From: JAQUVS01 sp964389735
GTDB lineage: Bacteria > Bacillota_I > Bacilli_A > RF39 > UBA660
Direction of reading: 5' to 3'
DNA length: 26,128 bases
NCBI GenBank assembly: GCA_964389735.1
Contig: CAYMEJ010000014.1
Coordinates: 1 to 26,128 of the forward strand
The position numbers were made by a program, and so were the translations under genes. The notes beneath the pieces were generated by a model. It made no database searches, was not told the DNA's origin, and was given only the letters and a program-made list of their open reading frames with translations. Below, one piece after another: positions 16,191-23,653 of the stretch; position 1 is the stretch's first letter, and each line of letters opens with the position of its first letter.

Positions 16191-16817
16191 CTACCTCAAT
16201 TCATTAATTCTTTCTTGAAAATTTTCACTATTTATTACATAAGAACCACTAACAATTATATCAACATCAGTTAGTGCTTTTTTTGTCTCATTATTTATTC
16301 CACCATCTACAGAAATAATAGCATCTCCTGCCTTTATTTCAATTTCAGTTTTTATTTTCTTTATTTTCTCTATTGTACTTTGAATAAATTCTTGACCACC
16401 TGATCCAGAATTAACACCCATTACTAATACTAAATCAACAATATCAAGATATGGTACTATTTTCTCTACATCAGTATCAGGTTCAATAGCAAGTCCACAC
16501 TTTATTCCATAACTTTGAATAACTCTCAATATTTTTTCAATATCTCTATTTATTTCCACAGGAAACGTTATATATTCAGCATTTAATGTTGCAAAATCTT
16601 TAATATATTTAAGAGGATTATCAACCATCAAATGAATATCTAATCTCTTAGAAGAATACTTTAAACACTTTCTTATTTTTCTAAAAGATAAAGATTTATA
16701 ATTGGTAAAAGTTTTATCCATAAAATCTATATGAATATAATTTGCATCAGTAGCACCAATTTTTTTAATATCCTGTAGAGGTTTTTTACTACTTAAAAAT
16801 GAAACAGATACTTTCAT
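16191..16817 (-). CDS. rpe: ribulose-phosphate 3-epimerase
   Basis: This cytoplasmic TIM-barrel enzyme interconverts D-ribulose 5-phosphate and D-xylulose 5-phosphate in the pentose phosphate pathway. Metal and catalytic positions are present: SFLSS at the N-terminus, HIDFMD (His29, Asp31), DIHLMVDNP (His62), VMGVNSGSGGQEF (132-144; most relatives have VNPGFGGQ) and SVDGGIN with Asp171. The length of 208 residues is slightly short for the family. It begins seven bases after rsgA, with AGGTGTG overlapping the rsgA stop region, in the same order as in Bacillus. The altered NSGSGGQ loop still keeps the glycines needed for the phosphate grip, so activity is expected. Confidence 0.93.
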   Translation of the reverse strand: MKVSVSFLSSKKPLQDIKKIGATDANYIHIDFMDKTFTNYKSLSFRKIRKCLKYSSKRLDIHLMVDNPLKYIKDFATLNAEYITFPVEINRDIEKILRVIQSYGIKCGLAIEPDTDVEKIVPYLDIVDLVLVMGVNSGSGGQEFIQSTIEKIKKIKTEIEIKAGDAIISVDGGINNETKKALTDVDIIVSGSYVINSENFQERINELR

Positions 16818-16824
16818 ATCACAC

Positions 16825-17652
16825 CTACTTCTTCTCTATAAATTTAATATAATTTTCATACCTACTAGATAAGATTTTCCCCTCTTCTACTAGTTTTCTT
16901 ACTTTGCATTCTTTTTCATTAATATGCATACAATCTTTATATTCACAATCAAACTTAGAAAATTCAAGAAAACAATTTCTTATATCTTCTTTAGACATTT
17001 TACTAAAATCAATTGAAGAAAATCCAGGAGTATCTAAAACTTTACCATCATACATTTCAATTAATTCAACATGTCTAGTTGTATGTTTACCTCTACCTAA
17101 AGCCATACTTATCTCACCTGTTTCCAAGTTAAGAGTTTTATCTAATTTATTAATAAGAGTTGATTTTCCTGCACCACTTTGACCAGTAAAAACAGATATT
17201 TTATTTTTAAACAATTGTTTTAATTCATCTAACTCAGTATTTTTTAAAACTTTGTAACCTATTTTTTTATAATAATTTATATATTTCTCTATTTCAATTA
17301 ATTCAGAATTTTTTAATAAATCTAATTTAGTAAAACATATTATTGGTTCTACATTATTAAACTCCATTACTACAATTAATTTATCTAATAAATTAGTAGA
17401 AAAATCAGGATGTTTAACACTAGTAACTATTAAACCTTGATCAACATTACTAACCAAAGGTCTAATTAAAGTATTTCTTCTAGGTTTAATTTCTAATATA
17501 TAATTATTAATATCATCAAAGACTACATAATCTCCAACGGTAGGAGTTATTTTATCATTTCTAAATTTACCCCTAGAATGACATTCATATATTTTTCCAT
17601 TACTATTAACAGTATATAAATTACTTAATATTTTTACAATTTGTCCTTCCAT
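16825..17652 (-). CDS. rsgA: ribosome small subunit-dependent GTPase A
   Basis: RsgA helps the last steps of 30S subunit maturation and leaves on GTP hydrolysis. The order of motifs shows the circularly permuted GTPase fold: an OB-like N-terminal domain (1-70), then G4 TKLD (108-111), P-loop GQSGAGKST (157-165), the switch region GRGKHTTRHVEL and G3 DTPG (207-210). A C-terminal zinc knuckle follows with Cys236, Cys241, His243 and Cys249. At 275 residues it is a normal length. It lies eight bases downstream of prkC with GGGG as ribosome binding site. In Gram-positives RsgA is a known neighbour of the prkC kinase and can be phosphorylated by it, which fits co-expression. Confidence 0.95.
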   Translation of the reverse strand: MEGQIVKILSNLYTVNSNGKIYECHSRGKFRNDKITPTVGDYVVFDDINNYILEIKPRRNTLIRPLVSNVDQGLIVTSVKHPDFSTNLLDKLIVVMEFNNVEPIICFTKLDLLKNSELIEIEKYINYYKKIGYKVLKNTELDELKQLFKNKISVFTGQSGAGKSTLINKLDKTLNLETGEISMALGRGKHTTRHVELIEMYDGKVLDTPGFSSIDFSKMSKEDIRNCFLEFSKFDCEYKDCMHINEKECKVRKLVEEGKILSSRYENYIKFIEKK

Positions 17653-17660
17653 TTATCCCC

Positions 17661-19430
17661 CTATTGATTTGATGAAGGTTCTCCTTCTGTAGTTTTTTCA
17701 GGTTCTTTTGCAATTACTACTTTTAATGTAGCACCTTTTACTATTGGTGTTTTAGGAGAACGTGATTGACTAATTACCATACCTGCAGTATATTGAGAAG
17801 TTTCTTGATAATCAGTAGTTAATGTAATAGAATTTTTATCACAAAAAGCCTTTACATCATCTTCTGTCCATCCATCTTCCACCATATTTGGATATCCTTC
17901 TACAATATTTGGAATATATAAAATTATTTCATCTCCATCACTAACTTTAGTACCACTAACTAAACTTTGATCAATAATTTCTTGTTCATCATACTCAGTA
18001 TTAGTATTATCAACATCCTTCTTTTCAATTGTAACCTTTAATCCATGTACATTTTCTAATAAAGTTTTTATTTCAATATAATTACTCTTAGTATAATCTT
18101 CTATTTCATAAACATTTGCTCCAAGTGATTCATAAAGAGTAATACTTGTACCTTTTTTTATACTTCTATTTTTACTAGGACTAGTTTTAATAATATTACC
18201 TTTTTCAATAGTTTCACTTTCTTCTTTTAATGTTTCAACATTAACTTCAAAGCCAGCATCTTTTAACTTAGCCTCAGCATCTACTACTGATAATCCAGTA
18301 ACATCTGGAACTTTTACATCAGGTATTTCAGTTAATTTAGGAATAATTAAGAATACTGATAAAAGTATTAAAACAATTCCACCAAATACAAATGATAAAA
18401 TCATTACTAACTTATTAGACTTCTTTACTTCTACTTCATCTTCTACTTCTATTTGTTTTGCAATAGGAGTCTCTTCTTCTACTTCTTTCTTTTCTCTTTC
18501 TACTCTAGTAGGTTTCTTTTCTTTTTCCTTTTCTTTAACTTGTATTTTTATATTTTCATCTTGTTCATGTTCTGGATACTTATAAACTAATCTAGGTTCA
18601 TCGATTCTATCATCATTTAATGCAGTTAATAAATCCTCATGCATTTCTTTTGTATCACTATATCTATTTTTAGGATTCTTTGCAGTTGCCTTCAAAATAA
18701 TATTTTCTACACTTTGAGGAATTGCTGGATTCTTTTTACAAATACTAGGAAGTGGATCTCTCATTTGTTTAAGTGCTATTTCAACAGCATTATCACCTTT
18801 AAAAGGTAAAGTACCACTTAATAATTCATAGAATAATATACCCATTGAATAGATATCACTTCTAATAGTTGAACCTTTACCGCTAGCTTGCTCAGGTGGT
18901 AAATAATGAACACTACCCATTACTGAATTTGTTTGAGTAAGTTGTGTACTATTAAGTGCCATAGCTATACCAAAGTCAGTAATTTTAATAGCTCCGTCTT
19001 CTTTTATTAATATATTTTGTGGTTTTAAATCTCTATGTATTATATAACTATCATGAGCATGGGCAATACCATCAGTTAATTGAAGCATAATATCAATTGC
19101 TTCACTTAATGTAATACTACCACGTTTCTTAATAAGGTTCTTTAAAGTCTTTCCCTCAACATATTCCATTACTATATAATAAGTTCCATCATCTTCACCT
19201 ACATCATACATTTCTACAATATTAGGATGTGATAAAGAAGAAGCAGATAATGCTTCGCGTTGGAAACGTCTTACAAATTTTTCATCATTAGACAAGTCAC
19301 CTCTTAATACCTTAACAGCAACTTTTCTATCTAAAATAGTATCATAAGCTAAATAAACATTAGCCATTCCACCTTCTCCAATACTTTTAATGATTTCATA
19401 TCTATCATTAATCATATGCCCCTTTTCCAT
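17661..19430 (-). CDS. prkC: Ser/Thr protein kinase with three PASTA domains
   Basis: This membrane kinase senses peptidoglycan and adjusts growth, wall synthesis and dormancy. Residues 14-275 form a Hanks-type kinase: GEGGMA glycine loop (21-26), VAVK with Lys43, HRDLKPQN (135-142), DFGIA (155-159), a Thr/Ser-rich activation loop and PPEQ. A charged Lys/Glu juxtamembrane stretch (300-343) and one membrane helix (344-368) follow. Three PASTA repeats lie outside the cell, at about 374-440, 441-510 and 511-580. Residue numbers count from the ATG at 19439, which overlaps the prpC stop as ATGTTAG. I favour the ATG at 19430 because AAGGTGA lies directly against the first one, but either is possible. 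The pairing with prpC is the standard kinase-phosphatase couple. Confidence 0.95.
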   Translation of the reverse strand: MEKGHMINDRYEIIKSIGEGGMANVYLAYDTILDRKVAVKVLRGDLSNDEKFVRRFQREALSASSLSHPNIVEMYDVGEDDGTYYIVMEYVEGKTLKNLIKKRGSITLSEAIDIMLQLTDGIAHAHDSYIIHRDLKPQNILIKEDGAIKITDFGIAMALNSTQLTQTNSVMGSVHYLPPEQASGKGSTIRSDIYSMGILFYELLSGTLPFKGDNAVEIALKQMRDPLPSICKKNPAIPQSVENIILKATAKNPKNRYSDTKEMHEDLLTALNDDRIDEPRLVYKYPEHEQDENIKIQVKEKEKEKKPTRVEREKKEVEEETPIAKQIEVEDEVEVKKSNKLVMILSFVFGGIVLILLSVFLIIPKLTEIPDVKVPDVTGLSVVDAEAKLKDAGFEVNVETLKEESETIEKGNIIKTSPSKNRSIKKGTSITLYESLGANVYEIEDYTKSNYIEIKTLLENVHGLKVTIEKKDVDNTNTEYDEQEIIDQSLVSGTKVSDGDEIILYIPNIVEGYPNMVEDGWTEDDVKAFCDKNSITLTTDYQETSQYTAGMVISQSRSPKTPIVKGATLKVVIAKEPEKTTEGEPSSNQ

Positions 19431-19432
19431 AA

Positions 19433-20176
19433 CTAACATTCACCTTCTTCATCTTTTATTAGATATGCTACTGAAATATTATCAGTACCACCCCTATTAT
19501 TTGCTTTTCTAATAAGTTTTATCACTTTATCTTCTATCTCTAAATCACTTAATAAAACTTTTTCTATACTCTCTTCATCTAACATATTAGTTAATCCATC
19601 ACTTGAAAGTAATATTGCACTAATACCCATATCACAATCAAATATATCTATATCAATAGGATTGTTTGCACCTAATGCTTTCATAAGAACATTCTTTTTA
19701 GGATGATCCTTTGCTTCTTCTTCTGTTAATTCACCTGCTGTTACTAAAAGATTAACTAAAGTATGATCATAAGTAACTTTATGTAATTTATTATCTTTCA
19801 TAACAAATCCACTAGAATCTCCAATATTTCCAAACAATAAATAATCTTTAGTTTGAAGTGCAATAACCAAAGTTGTACCCATTCCTTTACTTTCAGGATG
19901 ATCTTCAACGTGTCTAAATATTAAACTATTAATTTCAGCTACACAATCTCTAATCCAAGTAACAGCACTTTGCTTATCCATATTTAAAAATGTCTCTTGA
20001 AAGTGTTTACTTAAATAACTAATAGCAATACTACTAGCTATTTCACCAGCCGAATGTCCACCCATTCCATCTGCTACTGCTAATAAATAATCATTATTCA
20101 TATTTCTAATAACTATTACACTATCTTCATTATGATCCCTGATTTTTCCTGCATCAGTTAAATAAAATGATTTCAT
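19433..20176 (-). CDS. prpC: PP2C-type Ser/Thr protein phosphatase
   Basis: This metal-dependent phosphatase reverses PrkC phosphorylation. PP2C motifs are in order: TDAGKIRDHNEDS at the N-terminus, VADGMGGHSAGEIAS with metal-binding Asp, MGTTLV, GDSSGFV, HTLVNLL, LLSSDGLTNML and RGGTDNISVAYL at the end. The length is 247 residues from the chosen start. I take ATG 20174-20176, six bases after a perfect GGAGGAC; a longer frame begins 14 codons earlier inside the rlmN 3' end and would bypass that site. The gene starts one base after the restored rlmN stop (20178-20180) and its last bases overlap the first possible prkC start, so translation is probably coupled through all three genes. Confidence 0.96.
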   Translation of the reverse strand: MKSFYLTDAGKIRDHNEDSVIVIRNMNNDYLLAVADGMGGHSAGEIASSIAISYLSKHFQETFLNMDKQSAVTWIRDCVAEINSLIFRHVEDHPESKGMGTTLVIALQTKDYLLFGNIGDSSGFVMKDNKLHKVTYDHTLVNLLVTAGELTEEEAKDHPKKNVLMKALGANNPIDIDIFDCDMGISAILLSSDGLTNMLDEESIEKVLLSDLEIEDKVIKLIRKANNRGGTDNISVAYLIKDEEGEC

Positions 20177-20177
20177 A

Positions 20178-20339
20178 CTAGTCCTCCTTTTTAGATCTAA
20201 GTTGCCCACATGCAGCACTTATCTTAGAACCAAATTCTCTTCTAATTGTAGCTTGTATATTATTCTTTTTTAAAATATCATAAAACTTTGTAATATTATC
20301 TTTGCTACTTCTCTTAAAATCAATATTATTAGTTTCATT
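20178..20339 (-). pseudogene. rlmN: frameshifted C-terminal end of RlmN
   Basis: Directly after the premature TAA of rlmN, another frame encodes 53 residues (beginning NETNNIDFKRSSKDN, with later IRREFG and SAACGQLRSK) that match the end of RlmN. They include the second catalytic cysteine in ACGQL. The expected joining sequence is NLIPYNE. The DNA reads CCTTAATGAA where CCTTATAATGAA or similar is expected, so two bases are missing in a short TA repeat. The frame stops one base before the prpC start, as tight packing would predict. The restored protein is about 339 residues, the usual length. Confidence 0.88.
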
Positions 20340-21195
20340 AAGGAATTAAATTTACATAACAATTCATTCCTCTAAGTAATTTAACTAACTCTAAAGCATT
20401 TTCTTCTTTATCATTAATATCATTTAATAAAATATATTCAAAAGTAACTCTTCTATTAGTCAAATTAATATATTCATTTAATGTTTCCATAAGTATTTCA
20501 ATATTATATACTTTATTAATTGGCATTATTTTATTTCTTATATCATCATTAGGAGCATGTAAACTTATTGCTAAATTAACTTGATATGGTAACTTTGAAA
20601 ACTCCTTTATCTTAGGAACAATACCACATGTAGAAACAGTAATATGTCTACTACCAAGTGCAATACCTTTAGGATGATTAATTATTTCAATAAACTTAAC
20701 TAAATTATTATAGTTATCAAAAGGTTCACCTATTCCCATTACTACTACATGACTTAATCTAATTTGTTTTTCTTCTTCTATTTTTATTATTTGTTCTACC
20801 ATTTCAGCAGTAGTTAAATTTCTTATTTTCTTAAGTCTACCACTTTCACAGAATTTACAACCCATATTGCATCCTACTTCAGTAGATATACATAAACTAT
20901 TACCATAATCATGTCTCATAACTACAGCTTCTATCTTTTCGCCATCTTGTAATTTAAAAAGATATTTATTAGTATCAGTATCTCTTTCTACTTTAGTAAT
21001 TTCTAAACTTTCTATTGTAAAATCATCTTTTAATAATTCTATTATATCTTTTTTCAAATTAGTCATTTCATCAAAAGTTTTTACTCTTTTTACATATAAC
21101 CAATCAAAAATTTGGCTAGCACGGAATTTCTTATCTCCATGTTCAATAAAATATTCTTCTAAATCGTTAAGTGTCAAATTATATATGCATTCCAT
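20338..21195 (-). CDS. rlmN: 23S rRNA (adenine2503-C2) methyltransferase, interrupted by a frameshift
   Basis: RlmN is a radical-SAM enzyme that methylates A2503 of 23S rRNA (and some tRNAs). The radical-SAM cluster motif is GCNMGCKFCESG, with the three cysteines 4 and 3 residues apart. Other family motifs are KFRASQIFDWLYVKR near the N-terminus, VVMGIGEPFDNYNNL, SRHITVSTCGIVP and LAISLHAPND. The ORF ends at NLIP, about 54 residues early, and the remainder with the essential C-terminal cysteine lies in another frame down to 20178. As assembled, the product would be inactive. I choose ATG 21193-21195, seven bases after GGAG, rather than the ORF opening 12 codons earlier. It heads the operon with prpC, prkC, rsgA and rpe and has its own extended -10 promoter. 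Confidence 0.9.
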   Translation of the reverse strand: MECIYNLTLNDLEEYFIEHGDKKFRASQIFDWLYVKRVKTFDEMTNLKKDIIELLKDDFTIESLEITKVERDTDTNKYLFKLQDGEKIEAVVMRHDYGNSLCISTEVGCNMGCKFCESGRLKKIRNLTTAEMVEQIIKIEEEKQIRLSHVVVMGIGEPFDNYNNLVKFIEIINHPKGIALGSRHITVSTCGIVPKIKEFSKLPYQVNLAISLHAPNDDIRNKIMPINKVYNIEILMETLNEYINLTNRRVTFEYILLNDINDKEENALELVKLLRGMNCYVNLIP

Positions 21196-21214
21196 CCTAT
21201 CACTCCACATTATA

Positions 21215-21223
21215 ATTATATCA
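21215..21223 (-). promoter_or_regulatory. extended -10 promoter of the rlmN-prpC-prkC-rsgA-rpe operon
   Basis: The minus strand reads TGATATAAT, a perfect TGnTATAAT. A second TATAAT follows directly (21209-21214), so two adjacent start points are possible. The leader to the ATG at 21195 would be very short and contains the GGAG site. There is no convincing -35. Confidence 0.6.
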
Positions 21224-21298
21224 TATATCAACTTTTCATAAAATAATCTCTTTAATAAAGAGTAAACTAAAATGTCAATTTACGTAATTAGACATAAA

Positions 21299-21322
21299 AA
21301 GTAGAATATTACTATTCTACTT
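21299..21322 (-). terminator. Rho-independent terminator after the fmt operon
   Basis: A 9-bp perfect stem (21299-21307 with 21314-21322) with a 6-base loop spans the stop codon of the unknown membrane protein gene. It is followed on the minus strand by a T run. About 75 bases separate it from the rlmN promoter. In that gap a 6-bp inverted repeat (21248-21262) is visible but lacks a T run. Confidence 0.75.
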
Positions 21323-22061
21323 CTAAATCAAAATCCTTTGTATTACCTATATTACTATATTCAATCTTTATTTGTAATTTTTTAATATTACCTAAAGAAG
21401 TATTATTAATTGAATTAGAAAAATCTAAAGTCATTCCTTTAATTTTATTATCTTTTATTTCAAATATAACAGTATCTTTTAATTCACTAGTACCAATATC
21501 TATCCCATTAATAAATCTAATAACAGTAGCAATAGGTACATAATATACTCCATTTATAGGTGCTATTCCTTCTAACATATCTGTTATATCTTCAGCTATA
21601 CAATACTTGTAAAACACACTTGGATCTTCTATTAGATGATATTCTCCATCTGTTCCTTTTTCTAAAAAGTTTGAACTTAATTTAGCATATGATTTAGTAC
21701 CACTTGTATTAATAATTGTTAATTTTTCCTTATCATTATACCTAGTACCCGTAATTACCTCTTTAGTAGTATCTGTATTAATTGTATAAATATAATCATA
21801 TCCTATTTCTAATTCTTCACTTGTTAATGTATTATCTTCTTTTTTCTTAGTATCATCCTTTATTGTAGAAGTTCCATTACTATTATTATTGGTGTTTTTG
21901 CTACTATTATTACTAGTAGTATCTCCGCCTAATCTGACTAATATAACCACAATAACAATAAATACTAACCATATAATAGCTTTATTTTGGTTTTTCTTTT
22001 TATCTTCCTCAGTATCATTATTATATTCAGGCCAAATAAATTTTTTAAATTTTTCTAACAT
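21312..22061 (-). CDS. single-pass membrane protein of unknown function
   Basis: I do not recognise this protein of about 249 residues. It has a short cytoplasmic head (EKFKKFIWPEYNND...), one membrane helix (about residues 28-46, AIIWLVFIVIVVILVRLGG), a low-complexity Asn/Ser/Thr/Lys linker (about 48-80) and a soluble extracellular domain of some 165 residues. The domain has alternating beta-like stretches and a single cysteine (KYCIAEDI). The layout resembles sensory or wall-associated surface proteins of Gram-positives, with no catalytic motif visible. AGGAGG (22070-22075) overlaps the fmt TAG stop and is eight bases from the ATG; a GTG three bases upstream is an alternative start. It occupies the slot where Bacillus carries rsmB between fmt and rlmN, and it ends at a terminator. 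Confidence 0.75.
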   Translation of the reverse strand: MLEKFKKFIWPEYNNDTEEDKKKNQNKAIIWLVFIVIVVILVRLGGDTTSNNSSKNTNNNSNGTSTIKDDTKKKEDNTLTSEELEIGYDYIYTINTDTTKEVITGTRYNDKEKLTIINTSGTKSYAKLSSNFLEKGTDGEYHLIEDPSVFYKYCIAEDITDMLEGIAPINGVYYVPIATVIRFINGIDIGTSELKDTVIFEIKDNKIKGMTLDFSNSINNTSLGNIKKLQIKIEYSNIGNTKDFDLEVE

Positions 22062-22073
22062 CACAGATACCTC

Positions 22074-23015
22074 CTATTTATTAAATATTTTACCTAATAA
22101 AGTTTCCCCTTTTACTCCATTAAAATAATCTTTTACTTTCATTCTCTTTTTTCCTTCAAATTGAATTTCAGTAATAATAATTTCTTTATCACATGTAGAT
22201 ATTCCAATTCCATCATTATATATTCTAGAAATTTCTCCATTTTCTTTAGTAGTGAAAAAACTATCTCCTATATATGAATTATATATTTTAACTATTTTTC
22301 CATCAAGCATTGCATATGCCCCTGGCCAAGGATTAAGTCCTCTTATTTGATTAAATATTTCTAAAGAATTCTTATTAAAATCAATTAACTCTTCTTCTCT
22401 TTTTATATTAAATCCAAATGTCACTTCATCTTCATTTTGTTTAATTCTATTAATATTACCACTTATTATATTAGGAATAGTTTCTAATAATAATTCTTTT
22501 CCCATAATGCTAAGTCTATCATGAAGTGTCCCTACATTATCTTCTTTTGTAATAACAGTTTCTCTTTGACTAATAATATCTCCAGAATCCATCTTTTCAT
22601 CCATATACATAATAGTAATACCTGTTTTACTATAATTATCTATTATTGCTTTATGTATTGGTGCACCACCTCTTAATTTAGGTAACAAAGAAGCATGAAC
22701 ATTTATACATCCATATTTAGGACATTCAAGTATTTCTTTTGATACAATTTGACCATATGCACAAGTTACTATCATATCAGGTTTTAATGAAATTATATCT
22801 TCATATTCATTTCTTATCTTAATAGGTTGAAAAACTTTTATATTATGTTGTAATGCAACTTCTTTAATTGGAGAAAACTTAATTTCTTTTTTTCTACCAA
22901 CTTCTTTATCAGGTTGAGTAACAACACCAATAACATCATAATTTTCTATTAATCCATCTAAAATATTAACAGCAAATTCAGGTGTACCCATAAATACAAT
23001 TTTTAATTTACTCAT
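22074..23015 (-). CDS. fmt: methionyl-tRNA formyltransferase
   Basis: Fmt formylates initiator Met-tRNA using 10-formyl-tetrahydrofolate in the cytoplasm. The N-terminal transferase domain shows VFMGTPEFAV, VVTQPDKEVGRKK, INVHASLLPKLRGGAPIH with catalytic Asn105 and His107, and MDSGDI with Asp143. The C-terminal domain (about 205-313) begins LIDFNKNSLEIFNQIRGLNPWPGA, typical of Fmt, and distinguishes it from other formyltransferases. The 313 residues are the usual length. It starts two bases after the thioredoxin-like gene, with GGAGG inside the end of that gene, so the two are translationally linked. The peptide deformylase gene (def) that normally precedes fmt is absent here and must lie elsewhere. 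Confidence 0.96.
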   Translation of the reverse strand: MSKLKIVFMGTPEFAVNILDGLIENYDVIGVVTQPDKEVGRKKEIKFSPIKEVALQHNIKVFQPIKIRNEYEDIISLKPDMIVTCAYGQIVSKEILECPKYGCINVHASLLPKLRGGAPIHKAIIDNYSKTGITIMYMDEKMDSGDIISQRETVITKEDNVGTLHDRLSIMGKELLLETIPNIISGNINRIKQNEDEVTFGFNIKREEELIDFNKNSLEIFNQIRGLNPWPGAYAMLDGKIVKIYNSYIGDSFFTTKENGEISRIYNDGIGISTCDKEIIITEIQFEGKKRMKVKDYFNGVKGETLLGKIFNK

Positions 23016-23016
23016 G

Positions 23017-23607
23017 TTATTCCTCCATCTTTTTTATACTATCTTTATATATTTTTTTTAATTCATTAACTTGTTTACTATTTAACTTATCATAAGGACT
23101 TTTTTGAGAACTTAATGTAGATAAATGTCTTCCAACTATTTTACCATCTTTAATAAAATAAACATCTGGTACAGCAATAACATATTCATTATTACTATCT
23201 TTTCTTAAATATTCTTTAATATATTTGAATAATTTCTTTTCAAAACTACTATTAAATTTACTAGAATGTATATCATAGTAATATAATGTATCAATATTAC
23301 TATTTTCTACTACATCTAAAATTATTGGTACAACATTTCTACACCAAGGACATGTAGGATATCCAAAATAAATTATACCTGTTCCATTTTCAAATAACTT
23401 AATTACATCATTATTAGAAATATATTTAATCTTATTATTAAATGGAATAGAAACCTTTATTTTATCCCCATCATTATTACTAACTATATTATACATTTCA
23501 TAATCATTTTTAAACCTTAAAGAATCAGGTCTTAAAAACATATACATGATAAATAATATTACTATAATAAATACTATTAATGTTATTATCATTATTTTTT
23601 TCTTCAT
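23017..23607 (-). CDS. membrane-anchored thioredoxin-like protein with a CPWC motif
   Basis: This 196-residue protein has one N-terminal membrane helix (about 4-25) and a thioredoxin-fold domain outside. The active-site stretch IIYFGYPTCPWCRNVVPII (about residues 79-97) has the redox pair in CPWC. A conserved proline-containing segment (VIAVPDVYFIKDGKIVGRH) corresponds to the cis-Pro loop. It resembles thioredoxin-like proteins often labelled bacteriocin transport accessory proteins. The reaction would be thiol-disulfide exchange on extracellular proteins, but partners are unknown. It lies between priA and fmt, where def sits in Bacillus, with its own TATAAT element and a weak AAGTGAT ribosome binding site. 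The cysteine-rich pilin tail elsewhere in the window would be one type of possible client, which is speculation. Confidence 0.85.
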   Translation of the reverse strand: MKKKIMIITLIVFIIVILFIMYMFLRPDSLRFKNDYEMYNIVSNNDGDKIKVSIPFNNKIKYISNNDVIKLFENGTGIIYFGYPTCPWCRNVVPIILDVVENSNIDTLYYYDIHSSKFNSSFEKKLFKYIKEYLRKDSNNEYVIAVPDVYFIKDGKIVGRHLSTLSSQKSPYDKLNSKQVNELKKIYKDSIKKMEE

Positions 23608-23629
23608 CTTATCACTTCTTACTATGTAT

Positions 23630-23635
23630 ATTATA
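23630..23635 (-). promoter_or_regulatory. possible -10 element ahead of the thioredoxin-like gene
   Basis: TATAAT occurs on the minus strand about 22 bases before the ATG, in the 46-base gap after priA. A TG abuts it directly rather than one base away. It may provide extra transcription of the thioredoxin-fmt segment within the priA operon. There is no -35 match. Confidence 0.4.
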
Positions 23636-23653
23636 CATTAAATAATAAATAAT

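Noticed and set aside
16904..17182. Plus-strand open frame opposite rsgA
   Set aside because: It is antisense to the conserved GTPase motifs of rsgA and has no ribosome binding site; chance opening.
21248..21262. Second terminator between the fmt operon and rlmN
   Set aside because: The inverted repeat is only 6 bp with no following T run, and a better terminator already lies at 21299-21322.
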